A stretch of 64,000 nt of DNA from Albula goreensis (taxonomy: Eukaryota > Chordata > Actinopteri > Albuliformes > Albulidae): assembly GCA_022829145.1 (NCBI GenBank), contig CM040742.1, positions 5,083,658-5,147,657 on the forward strand, read 5' to 3'. Below the pieces are notes generated by a model. It was given only the letters and a program-made list of their open reading frames with translations. It ran no database searches and was not told the DNA's origin. Shown here piece by piece: positions 23,890-38,800 of the stretch (within the stretch, counting starts at the first letter, position 1; the number at the start of each line of letters is the position of its first letter). Made by a program: the position numbers and the translations under genes.

Positions 23890-26800
23890 CTGGGGGAGAT
23901 AGACAGATGAGGGAGGAGAAGTGAAATAACGTTCACTACGGATATTAACATCTCAAATTAGTGTTGTATTCTAAATTTGCCTCATAAATTGTGATAGTAG
24001 GCAATGGTGATGAGGGATGGAAATCTCTTTTCATTTTTAAGATCTTGGGCCTTTAAAGTGATATTTCATTCACAAGTAGCACTTTTCAAGAGGCGATATC
24101 TCAAAAAGTGATCACATTTGTACCAACAATCTTTTGACTGTGGAAGTCTTTTTTTTTTAAAAAAAATCAAATACATCTGAAATTAGCAATTAAGATAAAA
24201 TTGTGAAATAAGCAATTAAGACAAAATTGTGAACAGTGTGACTAAGTCAATTTGCAATGTCCATTTACACTATGACATTTCTTTTCTCCATGAAAATGGA
24301 TCTTAAACATATCCAAAGTTGAGGATGGTGATGGCAGGGACCCAGTTTAAGAGAAAAGGATAACTTTTTATGACACATTCTCCTTAATTGATCAAGAGGT
24401 TGGCAGTAACAAAAAGCAGCAGGTCCCAGGAACTAAATTTGAGCTGCTGTTTTGAATCACAGTGAAGAGTGGCAATGGTGAATGGAAGGGAAATTTAAAA
24501 AGAGCCCCACAGCACTCTTATTTCCTACGTAATGGTGGCTTTAGAATACACACTGGTTTTCAAAATTAGGAACATTCAGGTAGATCCCCTGCCAAGTCAT
24601 AAATTGGAAGGCTATACCCCACTGATAGAAAGTGCAAAATATTTGGGAATGGTCATGCAGTCTCTGGCTGTAAATAGCAGCCTCCAAGCTGAGCTTCCTA
24701 TACAAGATTACCTCTCCATTGGTATAACAATAAAGGACATCAAGAGCCAAGAACAACGGAAATAGAAGTTCTAGGCTCATACAGTGCCATGAAAAAAAAA
24801 TATTTGCCCTGTTCATGATTTCCTCTTTCATCACATATTTCTTCCATTGAATGATATAAGATAATCAAATAAAATATAATATTCAACAACAGAAACCCAA
24901 GCAAACACATAACACAGTTTTTACGTCATTATTTCATTCACTCAATAGATGCAGTCACCAATTACCGATAGTGCCCATGTGAAAAAGTAATTGCCCCCTT
25001 TAACTAAGTATCAGATCGGACCACCCTTACTGGCAAAAACTGCAACCAAATGTTTCCCCTAAGTGGATATGAACCTCACATCTTTGAGGATTAATACTGT
25101 CTCTCCCTAATGCTAGTTTTGTGTTATCATAGAGCATATTGTTAACACTGCTGCATGAGGCTACAGTAGTAGTCATGAATAATCTGGTACTTGTGTGAGG
25201 TATTTTCAGTTTTTTTTTTTTTGTTTTGGGTTTTTTTTTTCCCTGATTTCATTTTCCCATGTTGAAAGTCCTTTCGCTCAGTTGATTGGAGGGTTATTTG
25301 GATCACCTGTTGCTCAGGGTGTGGAGACTGGCTCCTAATTGATAATTGGAACCAGCTTAGTGCATTTCCGCTCTTGGCCAATCAGAGTGTGACAAAGCCC
25401 TTTCTTTTGGGCTTAAAAGAGGTAGGAAATTGCACACCTGAGTTCATTCTGATCTTACTTTTGTTCCCAGTGGACTGCAGCATATCAAATCTCTTTAGTT
25501 TGAAACTCTAGCCTTGGGCTCTTACTGAGTATTCTTGGCTGCTGTGTGTTTGTGTGGTTTGATTTAGGCTTATTGTGAACAATCTCTTGCCTTGTTTTGG
25601 GAGGGAGTTTCATTTTCGCTTGCCCACCTGCATTTGGGCAGATGGAGTCATTTGTGCAAGTCCTTCTGGTTTGCCTCACATTGGCCTAATGCCTGCAAGC
25701 TTTATTCTATTTCGTTTCAGATTATCTTCACATATTCCTGATATTTATATTCCCTTATACACCAAAGAGGCATTTTTTAGTTACATATTGAAGAGGCATT
25801 TTTTATTAGGCAATATTTTATTTATTTTTATTACTGATTAAGAAGGTATTTGGCTATCAAATTCAGCTTATCTTTCCTTACAATCTTTTTTATTTTATGT
25901 GGTTGGGAACTGGTTCTCGGGCTTCTTCCTGATCAGTTGAAGCTTGAGGGATTGGTACCACCTCATATTCTTTGTTTTATTTAATGTGGTTGGGAACTGG
26001 TTCTCAGGCTTCTTCCTGATCAGTTGAAGCTTGAGGGATTGGTACCATCCATATATTCTTTGTTTTAGTTTATGTGGTTGGGAACTGGTTCTCAGGCTTC
26101 TTCCTGATCAGTTGAAGCTTGAGGGATTGGTACCACCGCATATATTCTTTTGTTTTATTTTATGTGGTTGGGAACTGGTTCTCAGGCTTCTTCCTGATCA
26201 GTTGAGGCTTGAGGGATGGGTACCAGCACACTACATGTAGACTGATCTCATTTTCCCCAAGAAGTTTAATCTAAATATGCAACACCAATAGGCTCAACTG
26301 ATACTTGCTGAACATTGAGGACTACACCCCCTAATGAATAATTACCTTTGATTTCCACTTGAAGTAAGGACAGAACCTTCAGCAGAAATATCGGTATCCA
26401 GCACATGGCATCAGTGAACACAATGAAGAAAAATCTCTTGGCGATGGCAACCTCCCGATCTAAAATGCTCTGCCTCGCCGATTTGGCGGTTTTCCGTACC
26501 GAATAAAACATGCTGGTGTAGGAGAAGACAATCATGATGAAAGCAAAAAGGTTCAGGCCTGAAAGACAAAATGAACTTGATAACTGATCATGTTTCACAA
26601 CAGAAAATAAATTCTCAGTGCTATGTTTAAAGACACACATGTAAGCAAAGAGTTACACTTCCTTGATTAAATTTGTTACCACATTTGGTCAAAACTACAA
26701 GTCTGCCTGATAATTTTTAACTGGTGACAAAACACCTGTTGATAATTTAGTCCACACTACTGATAACAACATCCTTACTCTTATGTTACATTAAAGGACA

Positions 26801-29800
26801 TTTGTTAGACGCTCTTATCCAGAGCAACTTACAAGGCAACTCAAAACTACAAGTCTGCCTAATAATTTTTACTGGTGACAAAACACCTTTTGATAATTCA
26901 GTTCCACACTGCTGATAACAACATCCTTTTGGCAGCTGTGTCACACCTCCAGGGGAAATCTGTAAAAATGGGTGCTTAATCCATCGACAAAACCCTCCCC
27001 AGCTTCAACTGCAAAGTCTCTTGTCTGGACAGACATTACTCTTACCCAGAAATATTCCCGTTGAGTAGCTCCTGGCGCCCGGTTTCTCCATTACATCTGA
27101 ATGAAGAGGGAAGCAGACGCCGTTCCGCCCGTAGTAGTTCCCGAACGTCTTCTTATCCCAAAAGGGTATCACGGCGATCATGAACCCCAGGAACCAGATG
27201 AAGATGAGGGAGAAAAGAGTCTGCTTCCTCCCTGCCCGATAGTTGTGGAAGGGAAACACGATGCACAGGTACTTCTCCAGCGTCATATAAGTCAGTAGCA
27301 TGACGGACACCTCCGTGGACAGCATGGCCAAAGTGCCGATCAGCTGACATTCGAGGCTCTCCATCCAGATCTGGGCATGCCTGTTGTACTCCCCGCAGTA
27401 CTTTATATCGAATGCACCGATGAAGAACAGATAAACGCCCATCAAAGAATCAGCACCTGGTGAATGGATTCAGTTGAAGATGTGGCATATTGATTTCAGG
27501 CAGAAGCCATTTATGGGTGAAAAAAATCACATGTAGTCCACCTTAAAACGGTTAAACATTTTGGGGAAAAAAGGTGCTTATTTAACAGCAATGCAAAATA
27601 CATTTCAGTTGCATATAATGTACATTTAGCATTTTGATAGTTTTTGGATAAGCTTTAACTAAGAGTGTTTTACTACACTTTGTCATGTGACCGCTTCACA
27701 GGATTATTGTGACCAATAGTCACTGAGTTCATGCTAAATGTCTGCTTTCCAGAGGATGGCACAGTTAACTCACAACACAGCGATTGGATGGCCATGGTGT
27801 GGTGGCGGTTCTCGGACACGATGCATGAGCGAAGGCAGATGACGAAGACATTGCCGAAGCAGATGACGAACGCCACCACCCACACGAAGACGCGGAGGAT
27901 TATGTTGGCCAGGAGGTTCTCAAACGAGGAGATCCCGTCCGTGTTGGGCTTACAGCTCCTAACGTTGGGAGAGTACCCACAGTACTCAAACTTTTTAAAA
28001 TATCTGAAAGGGATAGGGAGAGAAGCAACGATTGAAGTAAGGCAGGCGACTTGCTTTGCAGACAATGCATTCTAATGAACATTCACTTCAGTAAACTTTG
28101 CAAGTTATAATCACTCCCAAAATACCTACAAAGAGATTCTCAGTTGTAATAGGAGTAAATTGCATACAGCAGTTGTTCACAGCAAACCTGCATCATAATA
28201 AGGAATGTGGGCCCATCCTCTGGAAATTTAAACTATAAAGGCAACTTATGCTCAAGGTAAGCCTGAATTTCCAAAGAATATAGAGGCTCTGTTGGCCACT
28301 GCCAGTTACTTTGGGCCAGTTACCCAATTAACCGCATACATGGTTAAAAAAATTTCATGGACGGACATGAAAACGGTCTTCAGCTACCGTTCGTGATCTT
28401 ATCTAGGCATTATGTTTAACTTCTAAGAAAAATATCCGTGAAAGTTGTCTTTTTCAACTCTTCATAAGCATGTTTTAATACACTAAAATAGATGTAGGTA
28501 TAATAGGAGTGGGTCTGACTTGGTTCTTATAAAATTTGAAAACGTAAGACTGCAGAACTACGATGTTGCATAGGACAGCATTCTTGAGATGAATAATCAT
28601 TTCTCTGATCTGTCCAAAGGGGTTCACCACGACAAAGCTTTGGAAAATGATATCAGAATGAAAAGTTCAGACCTGAGCGATTTGAGTTGGTACCATTACC
28701 TAAATCTGGACAGTGATTACCAGCACTACATAACCAGACTCACATGTGGGTGAGGTTGCTGAGTGAACGAAACATCCGGATGCTAATATTTGGGATTTCA
28801 ATGTCTTCCATACCCCTGGGAAGAAACAACAAGTTTTGTTCATTGAAATGAAATGCGATTGTTTGAATGGCTTCCAATAAAAATATTATAATTCACCTCA
28901 CTATGTTATCATCATGTGAAACAAGTATGATATGAAGATATGAAACTCAGATATTACTTACAGCGACTGCAAATTGACAAAGCTGTCAAACTGATCGTCA
29001 AAGATGTGAGTCATTGGGTTGTTTGAGATGTTCCTAAAAATGAACCCACATATAATCAATGTCATATAACACTGACATGTGTCACATCACTATAATTCAC
29101 ATTTAGGGCTATGATTTGCAAATGTGCAGAATTGGCTCCATGTTACTAAAATGCCCCGACTGGTATGAATTGATTATTGTCTTGTTCTTCAGTAGGACTT
29201 GGCTGTGGATTGGATATGATTAAGGTATGACATGGCCATCTGAGGGCTCTTTACATCAATAGGTCAGTGAAATGTACCCAAACAACAGGTGGCAGCAGTT
29301 ACCAATAAGCTTAAATTTGTTGTGCTGCATCAAAGAAAACGACAGTTGATTATTTCCTTGCCATATTTGATATAATGGCATTGCTAACATAATCTCAAGA
29401 AAATTAATGGGAAAGTTACCCTACCCCAGGCTAAAGTTATAATCGAAGTACAGTAGCTCAAGTGAGTTGTTAGCAGATAAAAGTTTAAAACCCCGCTAGA
29501 AATAAGCCTGTTACTAAAGCAATTCAATTACATTTAAATAATGTGTTAAGGTGTTTTCACATGTCTTTGGTTTATTCTGGTTATCATTTAAGAGTTACCT
29601 GGACCAAAACAAAGCATACAGGGTTACAGACAATGGGTTATTCTAGGTTCCATTTAATTAATTACTTAGACAGCAAGGAAGGGTAAGGGGTTACAATCAA
29701 TGGGTACAAAACTAACAAATATTGTGTTTTCACAATTTGTAGTTGATTTTTGATTTTCAGAGGTTATTTGGAATTTGTAGTTGCTTTCCTGTACTGCCAC

Positions 29801-32800
29801 TGTGTTTTGTAATTTGAATTTGCTCTCCTCTAATGTGTTTTGGTCACTTTCAGTTGCTTTCCAGTTTGCTTCAGTGTTGTGATAATGTTGCATTGCTTTG
29901 CATGTCTCAGCCACTGTAGTTTTGGGAAACATTTTGGAAAAGAGTTCAGAATGATTCAGAGAAATTGAGTGATAGAATAGGCTGATAGACAGTTACTAGA
30001 CAAGATGGCAAGTATAAAAATGTCAGGGAAGTCGACAAAGTAGGTTTCTTATCACCACAAACACTTAACTTGTACTGAGTAGAGGCTCAGTGGTCTTATA
30101 CCCTACCTAAAATGTGCCATACCTCCTCCTCTTTGAATTACCTCCTGCTCAAGATTGCATTACTGTTCAGCTTAATCATTATTACTCCATCATATAAAGA
30201 ATAATATGATGTCAATTCTCATCCAGCATCAAATTCATAAGCTCAGAGCTGCATAAGAGAATTTCAAATAAAAGAGAGTTTGTACAGTATGTGTAATTGA
30301 CATACAATAAATATGACACTTCACATATGCAGGTTCTCCTACACGGATGAGCCAAATAAAGAGGAAAACTCATAGGTAGTTAAAGGAACATTCAGTTGTG
30401 GCTCTACCATACATGCTGTCGTGAAATTGTATCACGAACTGCAGTTGATGCAGTTTCTTCAGAATCTTTTGCTGACGTGGGCCAAACGCTGCCTCTTACG
30501 AACCATATACATGGATGCAATTATAAACAATCAGGTAAGAGTTCAAAATGGCCCACAAAGCACCAGACATAATTATAATCGTCTTGTACACACATTAAAA
30601 AGCTCAGGGAAGAAACATCTAACCATAGTGATATGCACAATGCATACTAATGTATGACTGCAGGCACCACTGAACTGAACTGCATAATCCTTTACTTTTT
30701 GCAGATAATATGAAAAGCAATAAAAATGACCATATCCTGCAGTATTGAACTGGATGACTATAATGAATAGTTCAATCATGTACCCATGGCAACGTTTGGG
30801 AAGAAATTTAATGGAAATCATTTTAAATGTTCTTTACATCTTTCTTCGGTTTTATACAAATCATACTTACAACTGTTTTAAATTTTGTAGATTTCTAAAT
30901 AAAGATGGAGGCAGCTCCTGGATTCTATTTACAGACAGGTCCCTGAAATGACAAATTAATGACTTACAACAAAAATAAATATATATTGTGTATGCTCCAT
31001 GTTCAGTATTACATGCACAAAGAAGCTATACTGCCATGAAGTCATGCATTAACGTTACAAGATGTATTCATTTCACACCATACATAAAAAAATAAACTAG
31101 CAAAACTTGTAAATAGAATCTACAAATGCTGAGTTTTTAACGTACAAAGAAACATTAATGTGCTTGAATAATCATTTAAAGCACAGATGAGAATGAACAA
31201 ATAAAAACCTCCAAACAGACAAAAAGATACATCTAAAAACTATGACTTCAGGTACAATGGAGGGTGGAAGATACAATGGTACAAAAAAGGTCAATTCACA
31301 CTGAATTACATGCACACACACACAATAATTCAGTGCCCTTTTTGCAAGTAATTCAGTGCCTGTGATTTTTTATTTTTTTTGCTATCAAAAAAATTGTCTG
31401 ACACAACAAACTTTGCAATGCTAATATCCATTCATGGTTTTAACTTGGCATATCAACACATCTATAGATAATACAATCGGACATCCAGCAAGGAAGGTGT
31501 GGAGGCATCGCTAATTTGAACAGATATAACCGAATACCATCTCCATATCATATAATATAAAACAAGGCTGTTCTCTAAATGTCACAAATTGAAGCGGGTG
31601 TTAAAACAACTTACAGGTCTATTAGTCTCTGCATTGCAGAAAAGGTTCCTTCCTCAACTGTTTGTATTTGGTTTCTTCGAAGTGCTCTGGAACAGAGAGA
31701 AAATATGACTGCAACTTTTTCCCATAAGGCAGTGCTGCATAATGTCTTCATTGTCAATCACAAGCTCCTCCAGTGTCCAGGGAATGTAAACTGGAGGTGT
31801 GCACAGAGTAAAGGAAAATGATTGTGTGTAGGCGGGTATTGAATCTGCAGCAATAATCCAATGCTGTCCACAACTGGCATTTCCTACTCTCTCGATCTTG
31901 GTGTCAGGTTTTAGCGAGGCCTTTTACGACAAAGGTTGAAACAATCAGTCAAAGAAAGCAAAGAAAGGGCGGGGAATTTCTAGCAGTTGTCATATCGATG
32001 TAATGATACCAACAGATACTGTGTGAAAAGTAACCTTTCAGAATTCAGTGTTTCTACTCAACAGAAAAAAGTTGAGAAACAGCAGAATGTTTCAATATCT
32101 GGCAAAAAATTGCTGTTACAGAGTATGGAAATGCAACATCTACACCACAAGCTTAGACTGTTAATAGAGACATCATTCCTGTCATGTGAATATTATCAGT
32201 CCTGCAGTTTTATACACTAAAGTAATTCATCTTTTTTGACCATCAGAGATAGCATGCCAAAGACTCAACAGTATACACACATGGACCTGCCCATTACCAC
32301 AAACTGGAAATAGTAACATTTCCTAACACTAATAATGACATAAAATTGTATTTCCTCTTAACTGGGGTTTGTTGATATTTTTGTCATATTTCTTTACTAC
32401 AATCACCAGATAAAAGCTAAATGCTAAGTGAGCTAATGCATGCCCAGAGCATCTTTTTAACATTTCATCTGTCGCACCTTCTAGGTACCTCAAACCTACA
32501 CTTTTAGAGCTTGATATGTAGGTTGTTATCAAAATATAGACATTAGTAGTGATCATTCGATGAGAGTATGGTATTAACACTAAGGAGGCATTATAAGGAT
32601 AGGAACTGGACCGGTGCTGGTACCTTAGAGGCCCAATGGTTGACAAAGAATTGGGCCAGCATTCTGAGTCTTCAGCAAGGGATTAATTCTGCTCATGATT
32701 ACAAAAATTACCAACACATTCTATTCATTATCAAGCTGAAAGAATTCTGGAGGTAACTGCATGAGAGATGCTTGTTATCGACACTTGGAACAGGTGTAAA

Positions 32801-35800
32801 TGCTTGCACGCCTTGAGAAAAAAAATGATTGAACTCACAAGACTGTCAGTGCAGTGCATTCCTGAAAGCTGGAACCTTGTAATGATGAGATTGTGTTACC
32901 CTCCAATTCTCTGAAAAATATTGTCACTTTTGAGGTAAAAAAAAACATGTAGAAAATGTGTTCATTACACACAGTGATCATTACAATGAATTCATACGCA
33001 TGTTTGTTTGTTACTCACAGCCAATTTAACCGTGGCATTTCCAAGCAGAAGGATTTCTTCGGGATGTGCCTCAGTGAATTATTCAACAGAGACCTAAAAC
33101 CAAATTCAATTCAATTTACATATCAAAGAACATTTTTATTAATGCATCAGAGTTATAAATTTCACAAGCATGCAAGCACACAAACATTCAATTCCACTGT
33201 ACACATAAGATGACCATTTAATGTTGAATATCAAACCTAATATTTTAAGTCCACGCTCTCATCTCATCTCATCTCATGTCATAAATACACTACTCTCCAA
33301 TCACATGATAAGATTACTGAAAATATAGAACTATTGCGTATGTTTTCCGCATGCAATTAATTTAGTGTGTTGAGATAATAGTACACAAACATACATAAGC
33401 AAACAGATTGATGCAGTGATCATGTATCAGAAACTTTGCTGGGAACATACTTACAGGAAAAACAATGATTTGAGTCCCTCAAACGACTTCTGTCTTATTG
33501 TTGCAATTTTGTTGTCCTCCAAAATTCTACAGTATAACATAACATATGATACATTTCAATATGACACGGCAAAATTACAGAAAAAGGCAGAGAGAGAAAT
33601 GACCTTGGCAAGTTAGTCTTATCTTCGTCTCATTGGCCAGACAGTAAGATCACAGAAGACAGGAAGACAGACTCTTCTTTACTGTGTGGAAACCCTATTC
33701 TCACCTTATCATTTTACCGGGGATGTGGCAGGTTAGACGATAAACCTTCACATTAGACCCACCTTAAAAGGAGTGATATTAGGGAAATGACTGCTCTACC
33801 TTATCCAGGCTTATAGAGGAAATTTAAAAGCCTGGCATGCAAGGCTAATGATATCTACACATTTAAAAGCATATGATAAGATTTGAATTTATGAAACATT
33901 TAAAAGCGCATTAAGCCAGATGAGCTTTAAAGTGTTTTCATGTCATCTGTATCGCTGAACTGCTAATGTGCAAATCACATTCCCTTGAATGGAAAGAAAT
34001 GGTCTACCTGTTCTATCTAGCTCAAAAGTAGTAATTTTTTTATAGAATGGCACAAGGTCCTCAGTAAGTGTGTCGGCAAACTGACATTATTTCTCCATTA
34101 TTGCCTCCTAATACACCTCTCTACATTGTGAATTAAGAGAAAAAATGTAACTGCGCACAAGGAATAAAATAATATTATAATGAAAATAAGCTCTTAATCT
34201 GTCTGTTTTTTCATCTCCACTGAATTCCTAATATCTAATCATCAGACAGCCCTCATCCACTGCTTCACTTCAGCACCCCCCATCGATTTTGGAGAGTGCG
34301 GATGAGCACGTGTCTTTGAAGCACGTGGGACCACCCAGCACTTCCCAATAGGCGGCCCACCAGATGGGTTGAGTCATCGTGTTGAGGGAACTAAACCTCC
34401 TCTGCTTAATCTACAGAGTCACTCTTGCTCAGGGAGGTGGGGGAGACCATGCTAAGAGGCTACTGCTATTGCTGATTATGTGGTGTCTTGCCTGATCTCA
34501 ATCTCAGCCAGTATGGTCAAGACTGAGCTCCAGGCTTCTGGTCACATCACCTTTCCCAGAACTAGTATTTGGTTTCTTTCAATAAGGTTTTTAACAATTT
34601 TAATCATGTAATATTGAACAGTCCCTCCTCAACTTTGAATAAAAAATGTAGTACTGAAAGAAAACCTGCTTTTTTCTTTTGCATTTCTAATATGTGTATA
34701 TGTGTATGATTGACTAATTTGCACATTGCCTTGCAAATCTCTCTGAGAAATACATTTATGTAACCATGTTTTGAAAGTAAGTCAGAGTTACAAACGTTGA
34801 CTTACAGCCATTCGAGGTTCTGAAGATCTCTGAAAACGCCAACCTTCAGCCTGGTAATCAGGTTCTGACTGAGAAATCTATGGCATATTAAAAAAAAAAA
34901 TCAATGACATCACAAGAAAAGATGAGATAATATAAGACATATGAGGATGTGGTCAGATATTTTGCATATGCATACACTTCATCATCATAAGTAATTGTGT
35001 TACAAAAAAATCATTACAAAAGTTAACATGATTTTTTATGCTCTTTGTACTCCAGCATATTGGATGAAATAAAAAATGACCATGAAGTTACTGTGCAAAC
35101 TTTCAGCTTTTAAATGAGAGCATTTACATCCAGGGATGGGCAAAATTTAATCAAAATGTACTTTGATACTAAATACCCAAACTAAACTGTTTTAAAATAA
35201 ACTACAAAATAATGCATCTAAAATGTTAGTACAGTGTTTTTTCTTTTGAAAATACAAAAAAAAAAAATAGATTCACAGAGGAGCATTTCCCCCACATCTT
35301 TGGAAGAAGCTGGATCAGTATCATAAGAAAGCAGTAACTGAGGAGTAATTACTCATGATCAAGTTGCTCATGTTGTTGTTTCTTTAATAAGAGATATTTG
35401 GTGAATGAGATTGAACAGTAGGTGCATATTGTTTGTTGACTGTCCTCCTTCAATAAATCCAGTTTGGCCAGGTTCTATTATGGATGGGGTGATACTCTCA
35501 ATTCTGGATGCTAGTGGTTTGCTGATGATTTTTATGTCTGTGTTGATTAGGGATAGTGGGCAGTAACTAAATGTGAGCATTTGGTCCTTATTAGGTTTGA
35601 GGAGTACTGAGATAGAGGCTGTGTTCATACTGGGAGGGATCTTTGTTTTAAGTGAGATTTCATTATGTCCCTTAACAATTTTTTCCCAGTTTCCCACAAT
35701 AGTGTTGATGAGATATTTGGAGAATCATTTATTTCCCAAGAAGGATGAACACTCATTAGTGATGAAGCTGTCGAGTTCAGGTTTTGGAGAGAGAGGTGTT

Positions 35801-38800
35801 ACAGCACCGTTTAGTAATTGTTTTCTGAAATTCTTTGCTATGCATGATTGCTTATTGTGATTGGATGGATATCCGTGTCAATAACATCATATATAATCGA
35901 GTTGCTTGTTAGGAAAAAGTCAATGGGGTAGATTAAATTTGGATATTTTAATGACCAAATGTTGCCAAGACCATAGTTGCTCGTGTACTGCTAAAGAGTG
36001 TTGCAGAATACCAGTTTCTTGATTTCCCTGGTGTACTGGATCTGTCTAATGTTAGACTGAGTACCATGTTGAAGTCGGAGAGCAAGGTGAAAAAAAGGTG
36101 TGGAAAAAAGAGCGGTCATCTATATTGGTCACAGATATTTGCAATAGTTAACTTGTTGTTATTTGAGCCATTTAAAATAATTGACTGGGATCTGATATAG
36201 TGGTATTATGGATGAGTGGGATGATTCCGTTAACTAGAAAGAGACACCCCATTTCCTGAAGTTACATATTGCAGAAAATATTTGAGTAAATTGAGGCACA
36301 TGAGACAGGTTGACACACAAAACAGACACTGTATGAAAAAGGAAAAGGGAAAATGAGAAAAAAATCATAAACAAAACATGGAAAATTCACAAAATTAAAT
36401 GTGCAATGCCTGAGACACGAAAGAAGCAAAGTATTTAAAGTACATCCATAGAAGCTAGACAAGCCTTTGTTACCTCCCTTGCCATCCTCTTGAACAGTGC
36501 TCTAAGTCTGGGGATAATTAATATAATCAGGGAGAGATATGAGTGTCTCGTTATAATTGTCCATCAATGTTCAATTTGTTGACTGTAACTTCTTGCTTTC
36601 CTTTCTCCATAATTTGCTTTCTGATCAGAAATAGTTTTTTTTTTTTTTTTAAATAATTTTTTTGGGTACTGAGCATTGATACTGAAGCTGGTGCCTTTTA
36701 GCTATCTTCCCTTGGCTTTAACGATATTTGTTTAAAGCATTCAAATTTTGCGATAAGGGGTCTGGATGTATATTTGACTTTTTTTCATCCAAGACTGTGA
36801 AGAGGATGAAATGTAATTTGTTTTACTGTTTCGGGAGACATCTTTTGATTCGTGGACATAAAGTCTTTTACTGCTTTCTCTTGGATCATTGGGTATTTGT
36901 TTAGGCATACTGGAAAAGATTAGATTGTCTCACATGCTACGTGCTTGACTATCCAGAATAGTTACTTCCATCTCTTTGTTTTCTTAACAACTGTTGTTAA
37001 TTGGACAGTTAAAAATTGGATCGAGTTTTGCAGAGTTTGATGACCTTTGGATAACGCTTTATGCAAATGTTTCATGTAACACTTCCACATTGATATTTTT
37101 GCGTAAAGAATCAAAAGCGTATTGCATTCATCCTCCTGCTGCTGTCAGTAGAGGCATCATCAACACATGGAAGTGAGCTGTTTGTACCTCCACCATGCTG
37201 GAGGGATGAAGTGGCGTACGTTGGATCATGGCTTGCTCCTTTTTCTCTCTATACTGTCATCTTTAAATCACTCTGGTACTGGTGGATGTTTGTTTCCTCC
37301 TTCATTACCATTTCCTCTAGAACTCTATGGGTGTTTAATGTACTTTTCTGCAAACCATTCAATTCTTGAGACTTTCCATGGGTTTCCATCTTGTGGTGAA
37401 CCATCCAAAGTTATGCTGGTGTAATCTTCTCTTGACATATCTATACCCACATCCTATGGTGTTGAAGGGCTAAGGGTTTTTCTTCTCTGTCATTCACATA
37501 TCTACCTTTTATCCCATCCGAAAATTAAAATGTTTGCTATCATAAATAAAAATTGGTGGAGTATTGGTTACACAAAATACCTTTTCTGTAGAGAAAAATG
37601 CTGTTTTTTGTCCTCTGAAGGCTAAAAACTGCAGTCCCTCTGGTCTAGCATTAGTGTTATGTAAGGGTATTTTCTTCAGACAGTTGCACCAGAGCCTGTG
37701 CCATGACTAAAAGTTAATATTTTAAAGGAAGCCATATTAAAACATCAAAGAGTATATGTATAAAGTTAATTTTTCTCTTGTAGTTAGTTTATTTTGTGTA
37801 TATTTATGGGACATATCTTTCACTGCAACAGAAATCGCCTTTTTGTGAATAAATTTAAAGTGAATTTGTTAGCGTTTGAAGTGGTCGATAATAGATACAC
37901 AATACATTGGTCTTTCATGGTCTACTAGGCCGTTCGATTTCCATTACTGAGCTCAACAATGGATTCCAGCTTCTTAATGAACAGAGAGTTATAACAAACA
38001 GCTAGCTTCCACGCACCTAATATTGGCTTTGTGTGTGTTTTTTTCTTTTTTTTCTGATTTTTAGCCTGATTTCTGAAGTCAGCATGCTTTACTGGCATTG
38101 ATATTTTTTTAGTCCTCACATTGAGAGACAACTCCAAATGCAAATGTCTCACCTAGAATCAACTCTGCTGCTAGCTCATCTGTGCTTGAAGTAATAATGA
38201 AATAAAACACACTTTTCCAAGAGATACTTTTTTCATTTCAGATCCAACATGCTGGAGTACAGTGACATTTTGGTCATTCCACCAGAGATCACCCTTTACT
38301 CCCCACCTGAACTTCTGACCATCAATTTTAGACACAAAATTTACAACCCAGGATTATGACCGGCAAGGGTTACCACTTGGAACACAAACGGTGTACTTAC
38401 AGTCTCTTTAGTTTATAAAGTCCTGAAAATGCTCGCTTGGATATGGTTTTGATGCTGTTGTTTTGCAGGTGTCTGAAAATGCAACAAAATGTCAAGATGA
38501 AAACAAGACAAGTCTACATGAACGCATTCAATATACAGAAATGCATTAGGATTTCATTTCTCATGCAGCACATGCATAACCCAGATAAAATGTTTTTGTT
38601 TCTTGTAGAAATCCCACTGATCTGTGACTATAACATTCACTCTGAGAGGAAGGTGCACCACAGGACTGGGTATTGCCTACAACCTCACAATATATGTTTT
38701 AAATACAGAAACCACGATACTGTATATTGCGATACAAGCTGATATTGAATATTGCCATTTTGGAAGGGTGTGTAAAAAGTTTTCATTGGGTAGAGATGGA

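Larger units (their letters stand above)
28004..33454 (-). other. rxfp2l introns between LRR exons 8-14 and exon 15
   Basis: AT-rich introns separating the 72-75 bp repeat exons. No mobile element was identified with confidence. A short T-rich tract lies at 31365-31382. Confidence 0.6.

Noticed and set aside
25880-26230. CRISPR-like array
   Set aside because: Four tandem units of 86-90 bp without distinct spacers, in a vertebrate intron; a minisatellite.
27760-27780. Exon 15 donor placed after TGTTGTGA
   Set aside because: Joining that site to exon 16 gives an immediate stop; the gtgagt site at 27773 keeps the frame and yields SLCCADSLMG.
30421-30657. Candidate for the missing eighth LRR exon (minus strand, leucine-rich reading)
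   Set aside because: No splice sites in phase; the true repeat was found at 30871-30942.
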